In this document: positions 8,574 through 17,233 of the stretch, in pieces
Layout: every line of letters starts with the position of its first letter
How positions within the stretch are numbered: position 1 is the first letter of the stretch
NCBI RefSeq assembly: GCF_003312875.1
Contig: NZ_CP015163.1
Span: 6,696,001-6,760,000, forward strand
Direction: 5' to 3'
From: Amycolatopsis albispora
Lineage (GTDB): Bacteria; Actinomycetota; Actinomycetes; Mycobacteriales; Pseudonocardiaceae
Length of the DNA: 64,000 nucleotides
Position numbers and translations under genes: made by a program
Notes under the pieces: generated by a model
Databases searched by the model: none
What the model was told of the DNA's origin: nothing
The model's input: the letters and a program-made list of their open reading frames with translations, nothing else

Positions 8574-9272
8574 ATGGAGTTCGACAGCTTCGATTCACGC
8601 GGGTATCGCACGGTCGACGTGCGCACGGGGTACGGCCAGTGGGTCGGTACCTACGAGGACACCGTCCAGGACGAGATGGACATCGCGGTGCTGGACGAGC
8701 TGACCGTGCCGCGGTGGTCGAAGGCGACCAGGGCGCTGGACCTGGGCTGCGGCACCGGCCGGACCGGCGCGTGGCTGCGGCGGCACGGCGTGGCGTCGAT
8801 CGACGGCGTGGACCTGACCCCGGAAATGCTGGCGGCCGCGCGGGCGCGGGGCGCGCACGACAACCTGACGGAAGGCGACGTCACCAACACCGGTCTGCCG
8901 GGCGGGACCTACGACCTGCTGATCGCCTCCCTGATCGACGAGCACCTGCCGGACCTCGCCCCGCTGTACCGCGAGGCCTACCGGGTGGCGGCGCCGGACG
9001 CGCACTTCGCACTGGTGGGGCTGCACCCGCACTTCATCATGGCGTCGGGCATGCCCACCCACTTCACCGACGCGTCGGGCGAGTCGATCGCCATCTCCAC
9101 CACCGTGCACCTGGTGAGCGACCACATCACCGCCGCACTGGCCGCCGGCTGGCGCCTGGCCGAATTCCGCGAAGCCGTGGTGGACGACCGCTGGACCACC
9201 CTCAAACCGAAGTGGGCGAAGTACCGCAACCACCCGGTATCGGCGGCCTACGTGTTCCACAAGGAACCTTGA
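8574..9272 (+). CDS. Class I SAM-dependent methyltransferase
   Basis: Protein of 232 residues with a Rossmann methyltransferase core. Motif I is ALDLGCGTGRTGAWL near residue 55, followed by the acidic strand end IDGVDLTPEMLAAAR and motif YDLLIASLIDEHLPDL. The substrate is not predictable: the N-terminal FDSFDSRGYRTVDVRTGYGQW is not tied to a known pathway. The ATG at 8574 follows a short gap after the MmcQ/YjbR gene. A long hairpin between this gene and the convergent tRNA gene could terminate transcription from both sides. Confidence 0.88.
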   Translation: MEFDSFDSRGYRTVDVRTGYGQWVGTYEDTVQDEMDIAVLDELTVPRWSKATRALDLGCGTGRTGAWLRRHGVASIDGVDLTPEMLAAARARGAHDNLTEGDVTNTGLPGGTYDLLIASLIDEHLPDLAPLYREAYRVAAPDAHFALVGLHPHFIMASGMPTHFTDASGESIAISTTVHLVSDHITAALAAGWRLAEFREAVVDDRWTTLKPKWAKYRNHPVSAAYVFHKEP

Positions 9273-9303
9273 CCGTCCACTTCGGACTAGGGCGGCGCAA
9301 AAA

Positions 9304-9340
9304 AGGCCGGGTGTGCATTCCAAGAATGCACACCCGGCCT
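9304..9340. terminator. Bidirectional hairpin terminator
   Basis: A perfect 17-bp stem (9304-9320 with 9324-9340) and CAA loop, with an A run on one side and a T run on the other, so it can end transcription in both directions. It lies between the methyltransferase gene and the convergent tRNA-Gly gene. Confidence 0.88.
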
Positions 9341-9347
9341 TTTGCCG

Positions 9348-9418
9348 AGCGGATGACGGGAATCGAACCCGCGTATTCAGCTTGGGAAGCTGATGTTCTA
9401 CCATTGAACTACATCCGC
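9348..9418 (-). tRNA. tRNA-Gly (anticodon CCC)
   Basis: The minus strand folds into a full cloverleaf. The acceptor arm GCGGATG (from 9418) pairs with CATCCGC; the D-arm GTTC-AATGGTA-GAAC, the anticodon loop TTCCCAA (anticodon CCC, reading GGG) and the T-arm CGGGTTCGATTCCCG are all visible. The discriminator is T and CCA is not encoded. The strong hairpin at 9304-9340 follows as terminator. Confidence 0.95.
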
Positions 9419-9538
9419 AGTACTCGACCGAGCATACACGGTGCCGTTCCGTGGTCTGCTCCGGCCTCCCTGGAACCTACCGCCTTGACGTGGCCCCCGG
9501 CAAGTGACAACACTTGTTGTCTGAAGGTGGTGAGGCGC

Positions 9539-10741
9539 GTGGTGACCGATCCCGAGTTGTTCCGCCATGGTGGCTTCCGGCTGGCGGCCCGGTTCGCCGA
9601 CGGTGACCTCCGCGGTGACGAGCGGCAGATCCGCCGCCTGCGGGAGTTCGCGCAGGCCGAGGATCCCGCCGCCGACGCGGTGGTGACGATGATGCGCGAG
9701 CACCCCGGAACGCGACCCCTGTTCGACCGCGCGCTCACCGACGGCATCGACAGCATCGAAGACCCGCCCGAGGAACTGGCCAGGTTCTTCCGCTCAGTCG
9801 AGGCGACGCCGTACTGGGTCGACCGGGCCAGCATCGAGCGCGGCGCGCGGGCGATCGTGCGCACCGGGCTGCTCGGCCTCTTCCCGCTCGGCGACATGGC
9901 GCTGATGGGCGGTTACCTCGCGTCACGCGCGACCAAATCCCTGGTCGGCACCGGGGCCATCGAGCACATGGCGACAAAGCGACTGGTCGAGACGGCGACC
10001 TGGTGGATCGAGGTCACCACGCCCGGCGCGCTCAAGCCCGGCGCCCAGGGTTACGCCGCCGCGCTGCGTGTCCGGCTCGTGCACGCGCACGTCCGCGCCG
10101 CGATGAACCGGCGGGCCGACTGGGACTACGCCAACTGGGACCGCCCGATCAACCAGGTGCAGACCACCGGCACGCTGCTGCTGTTCTCCCTGGTCTTCGT
10201 CTTCGGCACCCAGCTGCTCGGCATCCGCTACACCGCCCGCGAACGCGCCGACATCCTGCACCTCTGGCGCTACGCCGGCTGGCTGATGGGCGTCGACGAG
10301 GAACTGCTGCCCGCCGGCGAGCGCGACGCCTGGCGCCTGCTCTGGCTGCTCGCCGTCACCGAGTTCATTCCCGACGACGACTCGAAACGCCTGGCCAAGG
10401 CCCTGCTCAAGGCCCACGCAGACGTCGGCCGCGGGCGCGGGGCGGTCGGCAAGGTGCTGTCGCACGTCTCGGTCCGGGTGCACTCCTCGATCAGCAGGCT
10501 GGTGCTCGGCAAGGCCAACGCCGACTTCCTCGGACTGCCCGACGACCGCATCGCGCAGGGCGCGGTGGTCGCCGCGGCCGGGGCCGTCTTCGCGGCCGAG
10601 ACCGTCCGCCGCTCGGTGCCCGGCCTGACCGCGCTCCAGGAGCGCATCGGGCTGGCCGAGCGCCGCGCCTACGTCACCCACCTCGCGAAACTGTTCGAGA
10701 TCGACACCACCTACGCCCAGCACATGCGGCCCGCCGCCTGA
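9539..10741 (+). CDS. DUF2236 (oxygenase MpaB / latex-clearing-like) family protein
   Basis: Protein of about 400 residues of the DUF2236 family, which includes the haem-dependent latex-clearing protein Lcp and fungal MpaB. Family-type stretches include PYWVDRASIERGARAIVRTG, WWIEVTTPGALKPGAQGY, AALRVRLVHAHVRAAM (with a His in the region expected to ligate haem), and INQVQTTGTLLLFSLVFVFG. No export signal is seen, unlike secreted Lcp, so an intracellular oxidative role is more likely. Start is GTG at 9539, 9542 or 9530; GAAGG lies upstream. The dcd gene follows after 20 bp. Confidence 0.8.
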   Translation: MVTDPELFRHGGFRLAARFADGDLRGDERQIRRLREFAQAEDPAADAVVTMMREHPGTRPLFDRALTDGIDSIEDPPEELARFFRSVEATPYWVDRASIERGARAIVRTGLLGLFPLGDMALMGGYLASRATKSLVGTGAIEHMATKRLVETATWWIEVTTPGALKPGAQGYAAALRVRLVHAHVRAAMNRRADWDYANWDRPINQVQTTGTLLLFSLVFVFGTQLLGIRYTARERADILHLWRYAGWLMGVDEELLPAGERDAWRLLWLLAVTEFIPDDDSKRLAKALLKAHADVGRGRGAVGKVLSHVSVRVHSSISRLVLGKANADFLGLPDDRIAQGAVVAAAGAVFAAETVRRSVPGLTALQERIGLAERRAYVTHLAKLFEIDTTYAQHMRPAA

Positions 10742-10761
10742 GGCCCGGCTAACCTGGGCCC

Positions 10762-11343
10762 GTGCTGCTCAGTGACCGAGACCTCCGCAAAGGCGTCGAA
10801 TCCGGACGGCTCGGCGTCGACCCCTTCGACCCGTCGATGCTGCAACCGTCCAGCATCGACGTCCGGCTCGACCGCTTCTTCCGGGTCTTCAACAACACCA
10901 AGTACACCCACATCGACCCGCGCCTCCAGCAGGACGAGCTGACCTCCATGGTGGAGAAGGACGGCGACGAGCCGTTCGTGCTGCACCCCGGCGAATTCGT
11001 GCTCGGCTCCACCTTCGAGAGCTTCAAGCTGCCGGACGACCTCGCGGGCAGGCTCGAGGGCAAGTCGTCGCTGGGCAGGCTCGGCCTGCTCACGCACTCC
11101 ACCGCCGGGTTCATCGACCCCGGCTTCTCCGGCCACATCACCCTCGAACTGTCCAATGTGGCCAACCTGCCGATCACCCTGTGGCCGGGCATGAAGATCG
11201 GCCAGATGTGCTTGTTCATGCTGAACAGCCCGGCGGAGCACCCGTACGGCTCGGCGCAGGCCGGTTCCCGGTACCAGGGCCAGCGGGGCCCGACGCCGAG
11301 CCGCGCCTACCAGAACTTTCACCGAATCGACACCAAACGCTGA
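10762..11343 (+). CDS. dcd: dCTP deaminase
   Basis: Pyrimidine deoxynucleotide enzyme of 193 residues forming dUTP, or dUMP directly if it is the bifunctional type common in actinobacteria. Family motifs are clear: [19 protein letters not shown] at the N-terminus, [16 protein letters not shown], the catalytic region [37 protein letters not shown], and the C-terminal [16 protein letters not shown] that closes over the nucleotide. Length matches the family. The GTG at 10762 is the conserved start. It helps supply dUMP for thymidylate synthesis. Confidence 0.96.
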   Translation: MLLSDRDLRKGVESGRLGVDPFDPSMLQPSSIDVRLDRFFRVFNNTKYTHIDPRLQQDELTSMVEKDGDEPFVLHPGEFVLGSTFESFKLPDDLAGRLEGKSSLGRLGLLTHSTAGFIDPGFSGHITLELSNVANLPITLWPGMKIGQMCLFMLNSPAEHPYGSAQAGSRYQGQRGPTPSRAYQNFHRIDTKR

Positions 11344-11412
11344 TCGGCTGTAACGAGTTCCCCCATTCCGGCGAATAGTCGGCAGTATCCACTGGCTGGC
11401 GATGGGGGTTTC

Positions 11413-13491
11413 GTGCGCAAGGCCGGGCTGGCCCGTATGGGCGTGGCGTTGTTGGTGGCACTCGGCGGCCCGGCGGTTTTTGCGGTGACCCCCGCGACCG
11501 CCGCGGACCAACCGGGCATCGAACTGACCAAGGAGGTCGTCGGCGGGCCGTTCCGCACCGGCGACCAGGTCACCTTCCAGCTCACCGTGCGCAACACCGG
11601 TGACGTGCCGCTCGCGCGCGTCACGGTGGCCGACCCGAGCACGCCGGGATGCGCGCAGAGCCGGGTCGAGCCGCTGGAACCGGGCGGGGTCTGGGGTTAC
11701 GGCTGCTTCGCCGCCGCGCCCGACGCGGACTTCACCAACGTGGCGACGGTGACCGCGCGCCCGCCCGCCGGTCGCCGCGTGGAGGCGACGGCCAGCGCCG
11801 CGGTGGACGTGATCCACCCCGGACTGGCACTGGAGGTGAACGGCCCGAAGACCGCTCGCAAGGGCGAAACCACCGATCTCACGCTGACGGTCACCAACAC
11901 CGGCGACTCCCCGCTCTGGGGCGTCAAGACGGTGGACCCGAACTGCGCCCGGAACTTCGGCAAGCTCGAAGCCGGGGCTTCGAAGACCGAGAAGTGCACC
12001 TTCACCGCCACGGAGAGCATCGACAAAACGATTCGAGCCAACGGCGCCGACGGCACGAACCGGGTGGTGGTGGCTTCGGCCGAGCAGCACCTGACGGTGA
12101 TCAACCCAGGCCTGTCCCTGACGAAGAAGATGGCGGGCGGGCCGTTCCGGGTCGGCGATTCCGTGGTGTTCCAGGTGGAGGTGGCCAACACCGGCGATCT
12201 CGACCTGACGGACGTGAAGATCACCGACGAGCAGGCGCCCGAGTGCGCTCGCACGATCGCGCTCCTGCTGGCTGGCACCTCCCAGGCGTACCCGTGCGCG
12301 ATGACGGCCAAGGAGGACACCGAGGCCAAAACGCTCGCGAGCGCCATCGTCCAAGAAGACGGGAAGCCGTTGAGCAGTGCGGCGACCAGTCAGCTCGACG
12401 TGATCCACCCGCGGCTGGACCTGGTTCAGGAAGTGACGCCCAAGCAGCTGTACCCGGGCGGCGAAGTGACCGTCGAGCTGAAGGTGTCCAACACCGGTGA
12501 CGTGCCGCTGACCGACGTCCAGGTGACCGGTGGCCCGTCCTGCGTGTTCGAGCTGGCCGAGCTGGCGCCCCAGGCGACCGAGGCCCGCACCTGCACCTTC
12601 GTCGCCGAGCAGGACGTGACCAGCAAGGCCGCGGCGACCGCGGTCGATCCGCTCGGCGGCAAGGTGGCGAAGACGGCCGACGACGTCGAGATCGACGTGC
12701 TCGGGCCGGGCATCACCGCGAAGCTGACCGGGCCGGTGAAGCCGGTGAACCCCGGGCAGCAGGCCGCGCTGGTGGTCGAGGTGACCAACAGCGGGGACGC
12801 GGTGCTGACCGATGTCACCGTCGAGGATCCGCTGACCGGTTGCGCGGCGGAGATCGGCAAGCTGGAGCCGGGTCAGCGGCACGAGGTGCCGTGCGAGTTC
12901 ACCATGGCCGACCAGGACCTGGTCTACTTCGTCAAGGTCGTCGGCACTGACCCGCTCGGCGGCGAGTTCCACTCGACCGACGAGCTGATGCTGCGTGCGG
13001 CCAAGCCCGGCCTGGAGCTGACCAAGGACGCCGACGTGGCGAAGGTGGCCGCCGGCGCCACCGTCACCTTCACGCTGACCGCCAAGAACACCGGCAACAC
13101 CGTGCTCGCGCCGGTGGCGGTGACCGATCCCACCCTGGCTGCCTGTGACCGCTCGTTCGAGGCGCTCGACCCCGGCGAGGCACGCACCTGGACCTGCACG
13201 ACCCCGGCGCCGAGCAGCGGTGAACTGAGCAACACGGCGAACGCCAAGGCGAGCCCGGACACCAATGGGAAGGCAGCCGAGCTGACCGACTCGGACACCG
13301 CGGTCGTGCAGGTCGGCGGCGGGGCGGCCAACCAGTCGGGCGGCAGCGGCACGCCGAAGCAGACCGCGGCGAAGTCGCTGGCCAGCACGGGTGTCGACGC
13401 GTTGCCGACGGTGGCCGGCGGGCTGGTCCTGCTGCTCGCGGGGGCGGCGCTGGTGCTGGTTTCACGGCGTGGTCAAAAGCACGTGAACTAA
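11413..13491 (+). CDS. Cell-wall-anchored protein with six DUF11/CARDB-like repeats and LASTG sorting signal
   Basis: Surface protein of 692 residues. A signal peptide (about residues 1-31, ending ATAA) is followed by six repeats of about 100 residues, each opening PGhxLTK-like and containing an Ig-type strand V-x-NTGD-x-x-L-x-x-V. Each repeat carries Cys pairs such as PGCAQS and GYGCF, probably disulphide-bonded outside the cell. The C-terminus has a Gly/Ser linker, LASTG, a hydrophobic helix (TVAGGLVLLLAGAALVLV) and a basic tail SRRGQKHVN, a sortase sorting signal. No sortase gene is in the window. Start GTG 11413. It probably acts as a stalk or adhesin; no ligand is evident. Confidence 0.88.
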   Translation: MRKAGLARMGVALLVALGGPAVFAVTPATAADQPGIELTKEVVGGPFRTGDQVTFQLTVRNTGDVPLARVTVADPSTPGCAQSRVEPLEPGGVWGYGCFAAAPDADFTNVATVTARPPAGRRVEATASAAVDVIHPGLALEVNGPKTARKGETTDLTLTVTNTGDSPLWGVKTVDPNCARNFGKLEAGASKTEKCTFTATESIDKTIRANGADGTNRVVVASAEQHLTVINPGLSLTKKMAGGPFRVGDSVVFQVEVANTGDLDLTDVKITDEQAPECARTIALLLAGTSQAYPCAMTAKEDTEAKTLASAIVQEDGKPLSSAATSQLDVIHPRLDLVQEVTPKQLYPGGEVTVELKVSNTGDVPLTDVQVTGGPSCVFELAELAPQATEARTCTFVAEQDVTSKAAATAVDPLGGKVAKTADDVEIDVLGPGITAKLTGPVKPVNPGQQAALVVEVTNSGDAVLTDVTVEDPLTGCAAEIGKLEPGQRHEVPCEFTMADQDLVYFVKVVGTDPLGGEFHSTDELMLRAAKPGLELTKDADVAKVAAGATVTFTLTAKNTGNTVLAPVAVTDPTLAACDRSFEALDPGEARTWTCTTPAPSSGELSNTANAKASPDTNGKAAELTDSDTAVVQVGGGAANQSGGSGTPKQTAAKSLASTGVDALPTVAGGLVLLLAGAALVLVSRRGQKHVN

Positions 13492-13549
13492 ACACCCTCT
13501 GCTTCCGTAGGGGTTACATGATCATGCTTTGGTGGTAATTTCCCGGCTC

Positions 13550-14245
13550 GTGCCTGCCGTGAACCCGCGCAAGAAGTCACTTTCCGTGGTGCTGGGCGTT
13601 TTGCTGGGTGGCGCGCTGGCCGCCGGTGGTTACCTGACGCTGGACCAGCACGCCCAGGCCGACGCGCAGGCTCTCCACGACCAGCGGGTCACCGACGACC
13701 TCAGCGCCTTCCGCGCGGCGCAGCAGACCACGGCGACCACGCCGCCGGTCACCACCACGACGACCCCACCGCCCTCGTCCTCGACGGCTCCGCCGAGCAG
13801 CAGCGAACCGCCGCCGGAAAGCAGCAGCGCTCCCAGCTCGTCGGCCGAGAAGACCACCAAGGCCAAGCCCGCGGACAGCTCGAAGGGCGCGCAGGTCGTC
13901 GCGCTGGTGAACCAGGAGCGCGCGAAGGCGGGCTGCGGTGACGTGGGCGTGGACAACCGCCTGGTGCAGGCCGCGCAGGCACACAGCGACGACATGTCGG
14001 CGCGGAACTACTTCTCGCACACCACACCCGAGGGCGTCACCTTCGACCAGCGCATCAAGAAGGCCGGTTATCCGAAGCCGGGCGCGGAGAACATCGCGAA
14101 GGGCTCCACCACCGCCGAGCAGACGATGAAGATGTGGATGAACTCCGACGGCCACCGGCGGAACATCCTCAACTGCGAGCTGACCATGATCGGGGTCGGT
14201 GTGACCACCGACGGCTGGTACTGGACGCAGAACTTCGGCTACTAG
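13550..14245 (+). CDS. CAP-domain (SCP/PR-1-like) extracellular protein
   Basis: Exported or membrane-anchored protein of about 231 residues. An N-terminal hydrophobic segment (SVVLGVLLGGALAAGGYL) is followed by a Thr/Ser/Pro-rich linker and a C-terminal CAP domain. The domain has LVNQERAKAGCGDVGVD, AQAHSDDMSARNYFSHTTPEG, the conserved AENIAKG, and WMNSDGHRRNILN with the expected His residues. Bacterial CAP proteins act outside the cell but their activity is usually unknown. The start is uncertain: GTG 13550, GTG 13559 or TTG 13529, none with a strong ribosome site. It follows the sortase-type surface protein gene and may be co-expressed. Confidence 0.85.
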   Translation: MPAVNPRKKSLSVVLGVLLGGALAAGGYLTLDQHAQADAQALHDQRVTDDLSAFRAAQQTTATTPPVTTTTTPPPSSSTAPPSSSEPPPESSSAPSSSAEKTTKAKPADSSKGAQVVALVNQERAKAGCGDVGVDNRLVQAAQAHSDDMSARNYFSHTTPEGVTFDQRIKKAGYPKPGAENIAKGSTTAEQTMKMWMNSDGHRRNILNCELTMIGVGVTTDGWYWTQNFGY

Positions 14246-15003
14246 AACTCCCCGTGCCGACCGGCCCCGGCGCTGAACCGCTGGGCGCCCTCCAGCGCGC
14301 CCGACGACAGCGACACGAAGCCGTGCCGCAGCTCGCCCGCCATGGCGTCCTCTTCGGACAGACCCTCCTGCTCCAGCACGGACAGCCGGTCCTCGCGCAG
14401 GCAGGTCTGCGGGAAGGCGGCGATCTGCGCGGCCAGCCGCTCGGCTTCGGCGCGTGACTGCCCGGTCGGCACCACCCGGTTGACCAGGCCCATCCGGTGC
14501 GCCTCGTCGGCGGGCACTCCGCGGCCGGTCAGGATCAGGTCCATCGCTTGGCTGGTGCCGATCAGCCGCGGCAGCCGGACGGTGCCGCCGTCGATCAGCG
14601 GCACGCCCCACCGGCGGCAGTAGACACCGAACACCGCGTCCTCCTCGGCCACCCGCAGGTCGCACCAGATCGCCAGCTCCAGCCCGCCCGCCACGGCGTG
14701 CCCGGCCACCGCGGCCACCACCGGCTTGCCCAGGCGCAACCTGGTCGGGCCCATCGGCCCGTCGCCGGATTCGGTGACCTGGTTGCCTTCCGGCGTGCCG
14801 ATCGCCTTCAGATCGGCACCGGCGCAGAACGTGCCGCCCTCGCCCCACAGCACCGCCACCCGCGCCTCCGGATCGGCGTCGAAGGCGCGGAAGGCGTCCG
14901 CCAGCGCGGTGGCGGTCGGCCCGTCCACCGCGTTCCGCTTCTCCGGCCGGGACAGGATGATCGTGGTGACCGGTCCGGTGGACTCGGTCCGGACCACGCT
15001 CAT
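14242..15003 (-). CDS. Enoyl-CoA hydratase/isomerase (crotonase) family protein
   Basis: Crotonase-fold protein of 253 residues. The oxyanion-hole motif AGADLKAIG and the helix VAGHAVAGGLELAIWCDLRVA (with the first catalytic-type Glu) are present. At the second position, where true hydratases have Glu before the GGT loop, this protein has VYCRRWGVPLIDGGTVRLP, so hydration of enoyl-CoA is uncertain and another crotonase reaction is possible. It is the last gene of a TetR-AidB-crotonase operon: its start overlaps the stop of the dehydrogenase gene. Its 3' end overlaps the convergent CAP gene by 4 bases. Confidence 0.87.
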   Translation of the reverse strand: MSVVRTESTGPVTTIILSRPEKRNAVDGPTATALADAFRAFDADPEARVAVLWGEGGTFCAGADLKAIGTPEGNQVTESGDGPMGPTRLRLGKPVVAAVAGHAVAGGLELAIWCDLRVAEEDAVFGVYCRRWGVPLIDGGTVRLPRLIGTSQAMDLILTGRGVPADEAHRMGLVNRVVPTGQSRAEAERLAAQIAAFPQTCLREDRLSVLEQEGLSEEDAMAGELRHGFVSLSSGALEGAQRFSAGAGRHGEF

Positions 15004-16607
15004 ACCCGGGCCCGCTCGATGATGGCGTCCACATCGGACCCCGGCGGCAGCGTGCCGAACGCGATGCCCCAGTCACCGCCGAAGCGCGAGGCGCAGAACG
15101 CGTCCGCGACCGCCGTCGGCGCGTGCCGCACCAGCAGCGAGCCCTGCAACACCAGGGCGAGCGATTCGACGATGCGCCGCGCGCGGTATTCGATCTGCTC
15201 GAAATCGGCGAGTTCCTTGCGCACCGCGGCGATCGCATCGTCCAATCGGGAATCCGCGCCCGCCGCCGATTCGACCTCGGTGAAAAACGCGTCCACCGAA
15301 TCCGGCTGCTTGGCCATCGCGCGCAACGCGTCCAGTGCGGCGACGTTTCCGGAACCCTCCCAAATGGACATCAGCGGTGATTCGCGGAACAACCGCGGCA
15401 TGCCGGATTCCTCGATGTAACCGTTGCCGCCGAGGCATTCCAGCGCTTCGGCCGCGTGCATGGGCGCGCGCTTGCACACCCAGTACTTCGTCACCGCGAG
15501 CCCGAGCCGCCGGAACGCCGCTTCGCCGGGCCGGTCGGTGGCCCCGGCGAGTCGCATCGCGACGGTTGTCGCCGCTTCGGCCTCCAGTGCCAGGTCGGCC
15601 AGCACGTTGGTCATCAGCGGCTGCTCCACCAGCCGCCTGCCGAAGGCGTTGCGGTGCTCGGCGTGCTGCACCGCGCGCACCACGCCGTACCGCAGGCCGG
15701 AAGCGCTGCCCAGCACGCAGTCCAGGCGGGTCATGTTCACCATTTCGATGATGGTCCGTACCCCGCGGCCCTCCTCGCCGACCAGCCAGCCGACCGCGTT
15801 GTCGTACTCGATCTCGGCCGAGGCGTTGGACCGGTTGCCCAGCTTGTCCTTCAGCCGCTGCAGGTGGATGCGGTTGCGCGTGCCGTCGGGCAGCACCCGC
15901 GGCAGCAGGAAGCACGACAGCCCGCCGGGGGCCTGCGCGAGCGTCAGGAACAGGTCCGACATCGGCGCCGACGTGAACCACTTGTGCCCGGTGAGCACGT
16001 ACCCGTCCGCCACCGGCCGCGCGGTCGTGGTGTTCGCGCGGACGTCCGAACCACCCTGCTTCTCGGTCATCGACATGCCCGCGATCAGCCCGCGCTTGCC
16101 GCGCGGTTCACGCAGGCCGTAGTCGTACTCGCGGGCGGCCAGCAGCGGTTCGTAGACCGCGGCCAGCTCCGGGTTGTGCCGCAGCGCGGGCACGGCCGCG
16201 TAGGTCATCGAGATCGGGCAGCTGTGCCCGGCTTCGACCTGGCCCCAGGTGTAGAACTTGGCCGCCCGCGCGACGTGCGTGCCCGGCCGGTCGTCCTGCC
16301 ACGGCGTTCCGTGCAGCCCGTGCGACACCGCGACGTTCATCAGGTCGTGCCAGTGCGGGTGGAACTCGACCTCGTCGATCCGGTGGCCGACGCGGTCGTG
16401 GGTCCGCAGCTTCGGCGGGTTCTCGTTGGCCAGCCTGCCCCACTCCTGCGCCTGCTCACCGCCGGCCAGCGCGCCCAGCTCACGCAGCTCCGGCTCGGCC
16501 CATCCGGCGCCTTCGCGGTGCAGCCCGGCCAGCAGCGCCGGGTCGTCGGCCACGTTGTAGCCGGTGAGCACCGGGACCTGGTTGGTGACCTCATGGGTGG
16601 CTGGCAT
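15000..16607 (-). CDS. AidB-type acyl-CoA dehydrogenase
   Basis: Flavoprotein of 535 residues of the AidB branch of acyl-CoA dehydrogenases. AidB-like N-terminal residues include PVLTGYNVADDPALL and HDRVGHRIDEVEFHPHWHDL. The flavin-side motif is GMSMTEKQGGSDVRANTTTA, and MHAAEALECLGGNGYIEESGMPRLFRE lies near the C-terminus. E. coli AidB binds DNA and is induced by alkylation; actinobacterial members next to a TetR gene and a crotonase gene may instead work in branched-chain acyl-CoA breakdown. The start overlaps the upstream TetR gene by 17 bases and the stop overlaps the crotonase gene by 4. Confidence 0.9.
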   Translation of the reverse strand: MPATHEVTNQVPVLTGYNVADDPALLAGLHREGAGWAEPELRELGALAGGEQAQEWGRLANENPPKLRTHDRVGHRIDEVEFHPHWHDLMNVAVSHGLHGTPWQDDRPGTHVARAAKFYTWGQVEAGHSCPISMTYAAVPALRHNPELAAVYEPLLAAREYDYGLREPRGKRGLIAGMSMTEKQGGSDVRANTTTARPVADGYVLTGHKWFTSAPMSDLFLTLAQAPGGLSCFLLPRVLPDGTRNRIHLQRLKDKLGNRSNASAEIEYDNAVGWLVGEEGRGVRTIIEMVNMTRLDCVLGSASGLRYGVVRAVQHAEHRNAFGRRLVEQPLMTNVLADLALEAEAATTVAMRLAGATDRPGEAAFRRLGLAVTKYWVCKRAPMHAAEALECLGGNGYIEESGMPRLFRESPLMSIWEGSGNVAALDALRAMAKQPDSVDAFFTEVESAAGADSRLDDAIAAVRKELADFEQIEYRARRIVESLALVLQGSLLVRHAPTAVADAFCASRFGGDWGIAFGTLPPGSDVDAIIERARV

Positions 16608-17193
16608 CGGGTCCTCCTAGTGCGCGCTGGACGAAGGTTCGCAGGGCGGGCAGCGCGTTCTCCGCGCCGGTGAGCGGTCCGATCAGGACTTCCGCGGCCG
16701 CGCCGACCAGTGCGGCCGCAGTGACCTCGGCATCCTGCGGTGGCAGCTGCCCGGCGCGGATCCCCTCGGTGATCCGGCGGGCGACCACGTCGCGGAACGC
16801 CCGGCGGAAGACCAGGCGCTCGGCCTCGATCGGGGCGTCCACGGGTTCCGCGAGCAGGGCGTAGGCCAGGCGGGGTGCCTTGAGCGCCCGGGTGGCGAAG
16901 GTGTCGAACACCGCGACGATGCGCTCGGTGAACTCACCCGGCTGGGCCGAGGCCGCCTCGACCGCGGCGACTTCGCGGGTCACCACCTCGCGGAAGACCT
17001 CCACCACCAGCTCGGCCTTGCCGGGGAAGTGCCGGTACACGCTGCCCGTGGCCACCCCCGCCCGGCTCGCCACGGCCGCCATCGAGCAGCCCGCGTACCC
17101 GTGCTCGGCGAGCAGCTCGATCGCGGTGGCGAGGATCCGGTCGCGCTGCGAGTCCAGGCGTGCCTGGACCTTGGGCGTGCGGCGATACGGCAT
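16591..17193 (-). CDS. TetR-family repressor of the AidB-crotonase operon
   Basis: Regulator of 200 residues. The N-terminal TetR HTH is visible at about residues 15-60: RDRILATAIELLAEHGYAG then MAAVASRAGVATGSVYRHFPGKAELVVEVF. The C-terminal ligand domain is of the FadR/BetI-like type and ends VQRALGGPDASHP. ATG 17193 gives MPYRRTPKVQARLDSQ, a typical lead-in. It is the first gene of a three-gene operon with overlapping starts and stops, so it probably represses itself together with the two metabolic genes in response to an acyl-CoA or related ligand. Confidence 0.88.
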   Translation of the reverse strand: MPYRRTPKVQARLDSQRDRILATAIELLAEHGYAGCSMAAVASRAGVATGSVYRHFPGKAELVVEVFREVVTREVAAVEAASAQPGEFTERIVAVFDTFATRALKAPRLAYALLAEPVDAPIEAERLVFRRAFRDVVARRITEGIRAGQLPPQDAEVTAAALVGAAAEVLIGPLTGAENALPALRTFVQRALGGPDASHP

Positions 17194-17201
17194 GCAAGGA
17201 T

Positions 17202-17215
17202 TGAACGACGATTCA
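17202..17215 (-). promoter_or_regulatory. Weak candidate TetR operator
   Basis: A small inverted repeat TGAA-N6-TTCA lies just upstream of the TetR gene start, inside an AT-richer patch. The half-sites are only 4 bp, so this is suggestive only. Confidence 0.25.
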
Positions 17216-17233
17216 TTCCTTCGCGCAAGGGGG

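Noticed and set aside
9348..9418. tRNA-Gly as an integration site for a mobile element
   Set aside because: No integrase gene or repeated tRNA end was seen on either side.
10711..12972. A 753-codon minus-strand frame opposite dcd and the repeat surface protein
   Set aside because: It is a shadow of two plus-strand genes with clear families.
11413..14245. The repeat surface protein and the CAP gene as a phage or toxin module
   Set aside because: No secretion, toxin or immunity genes are nearby; both look like ordinary exported proteins.
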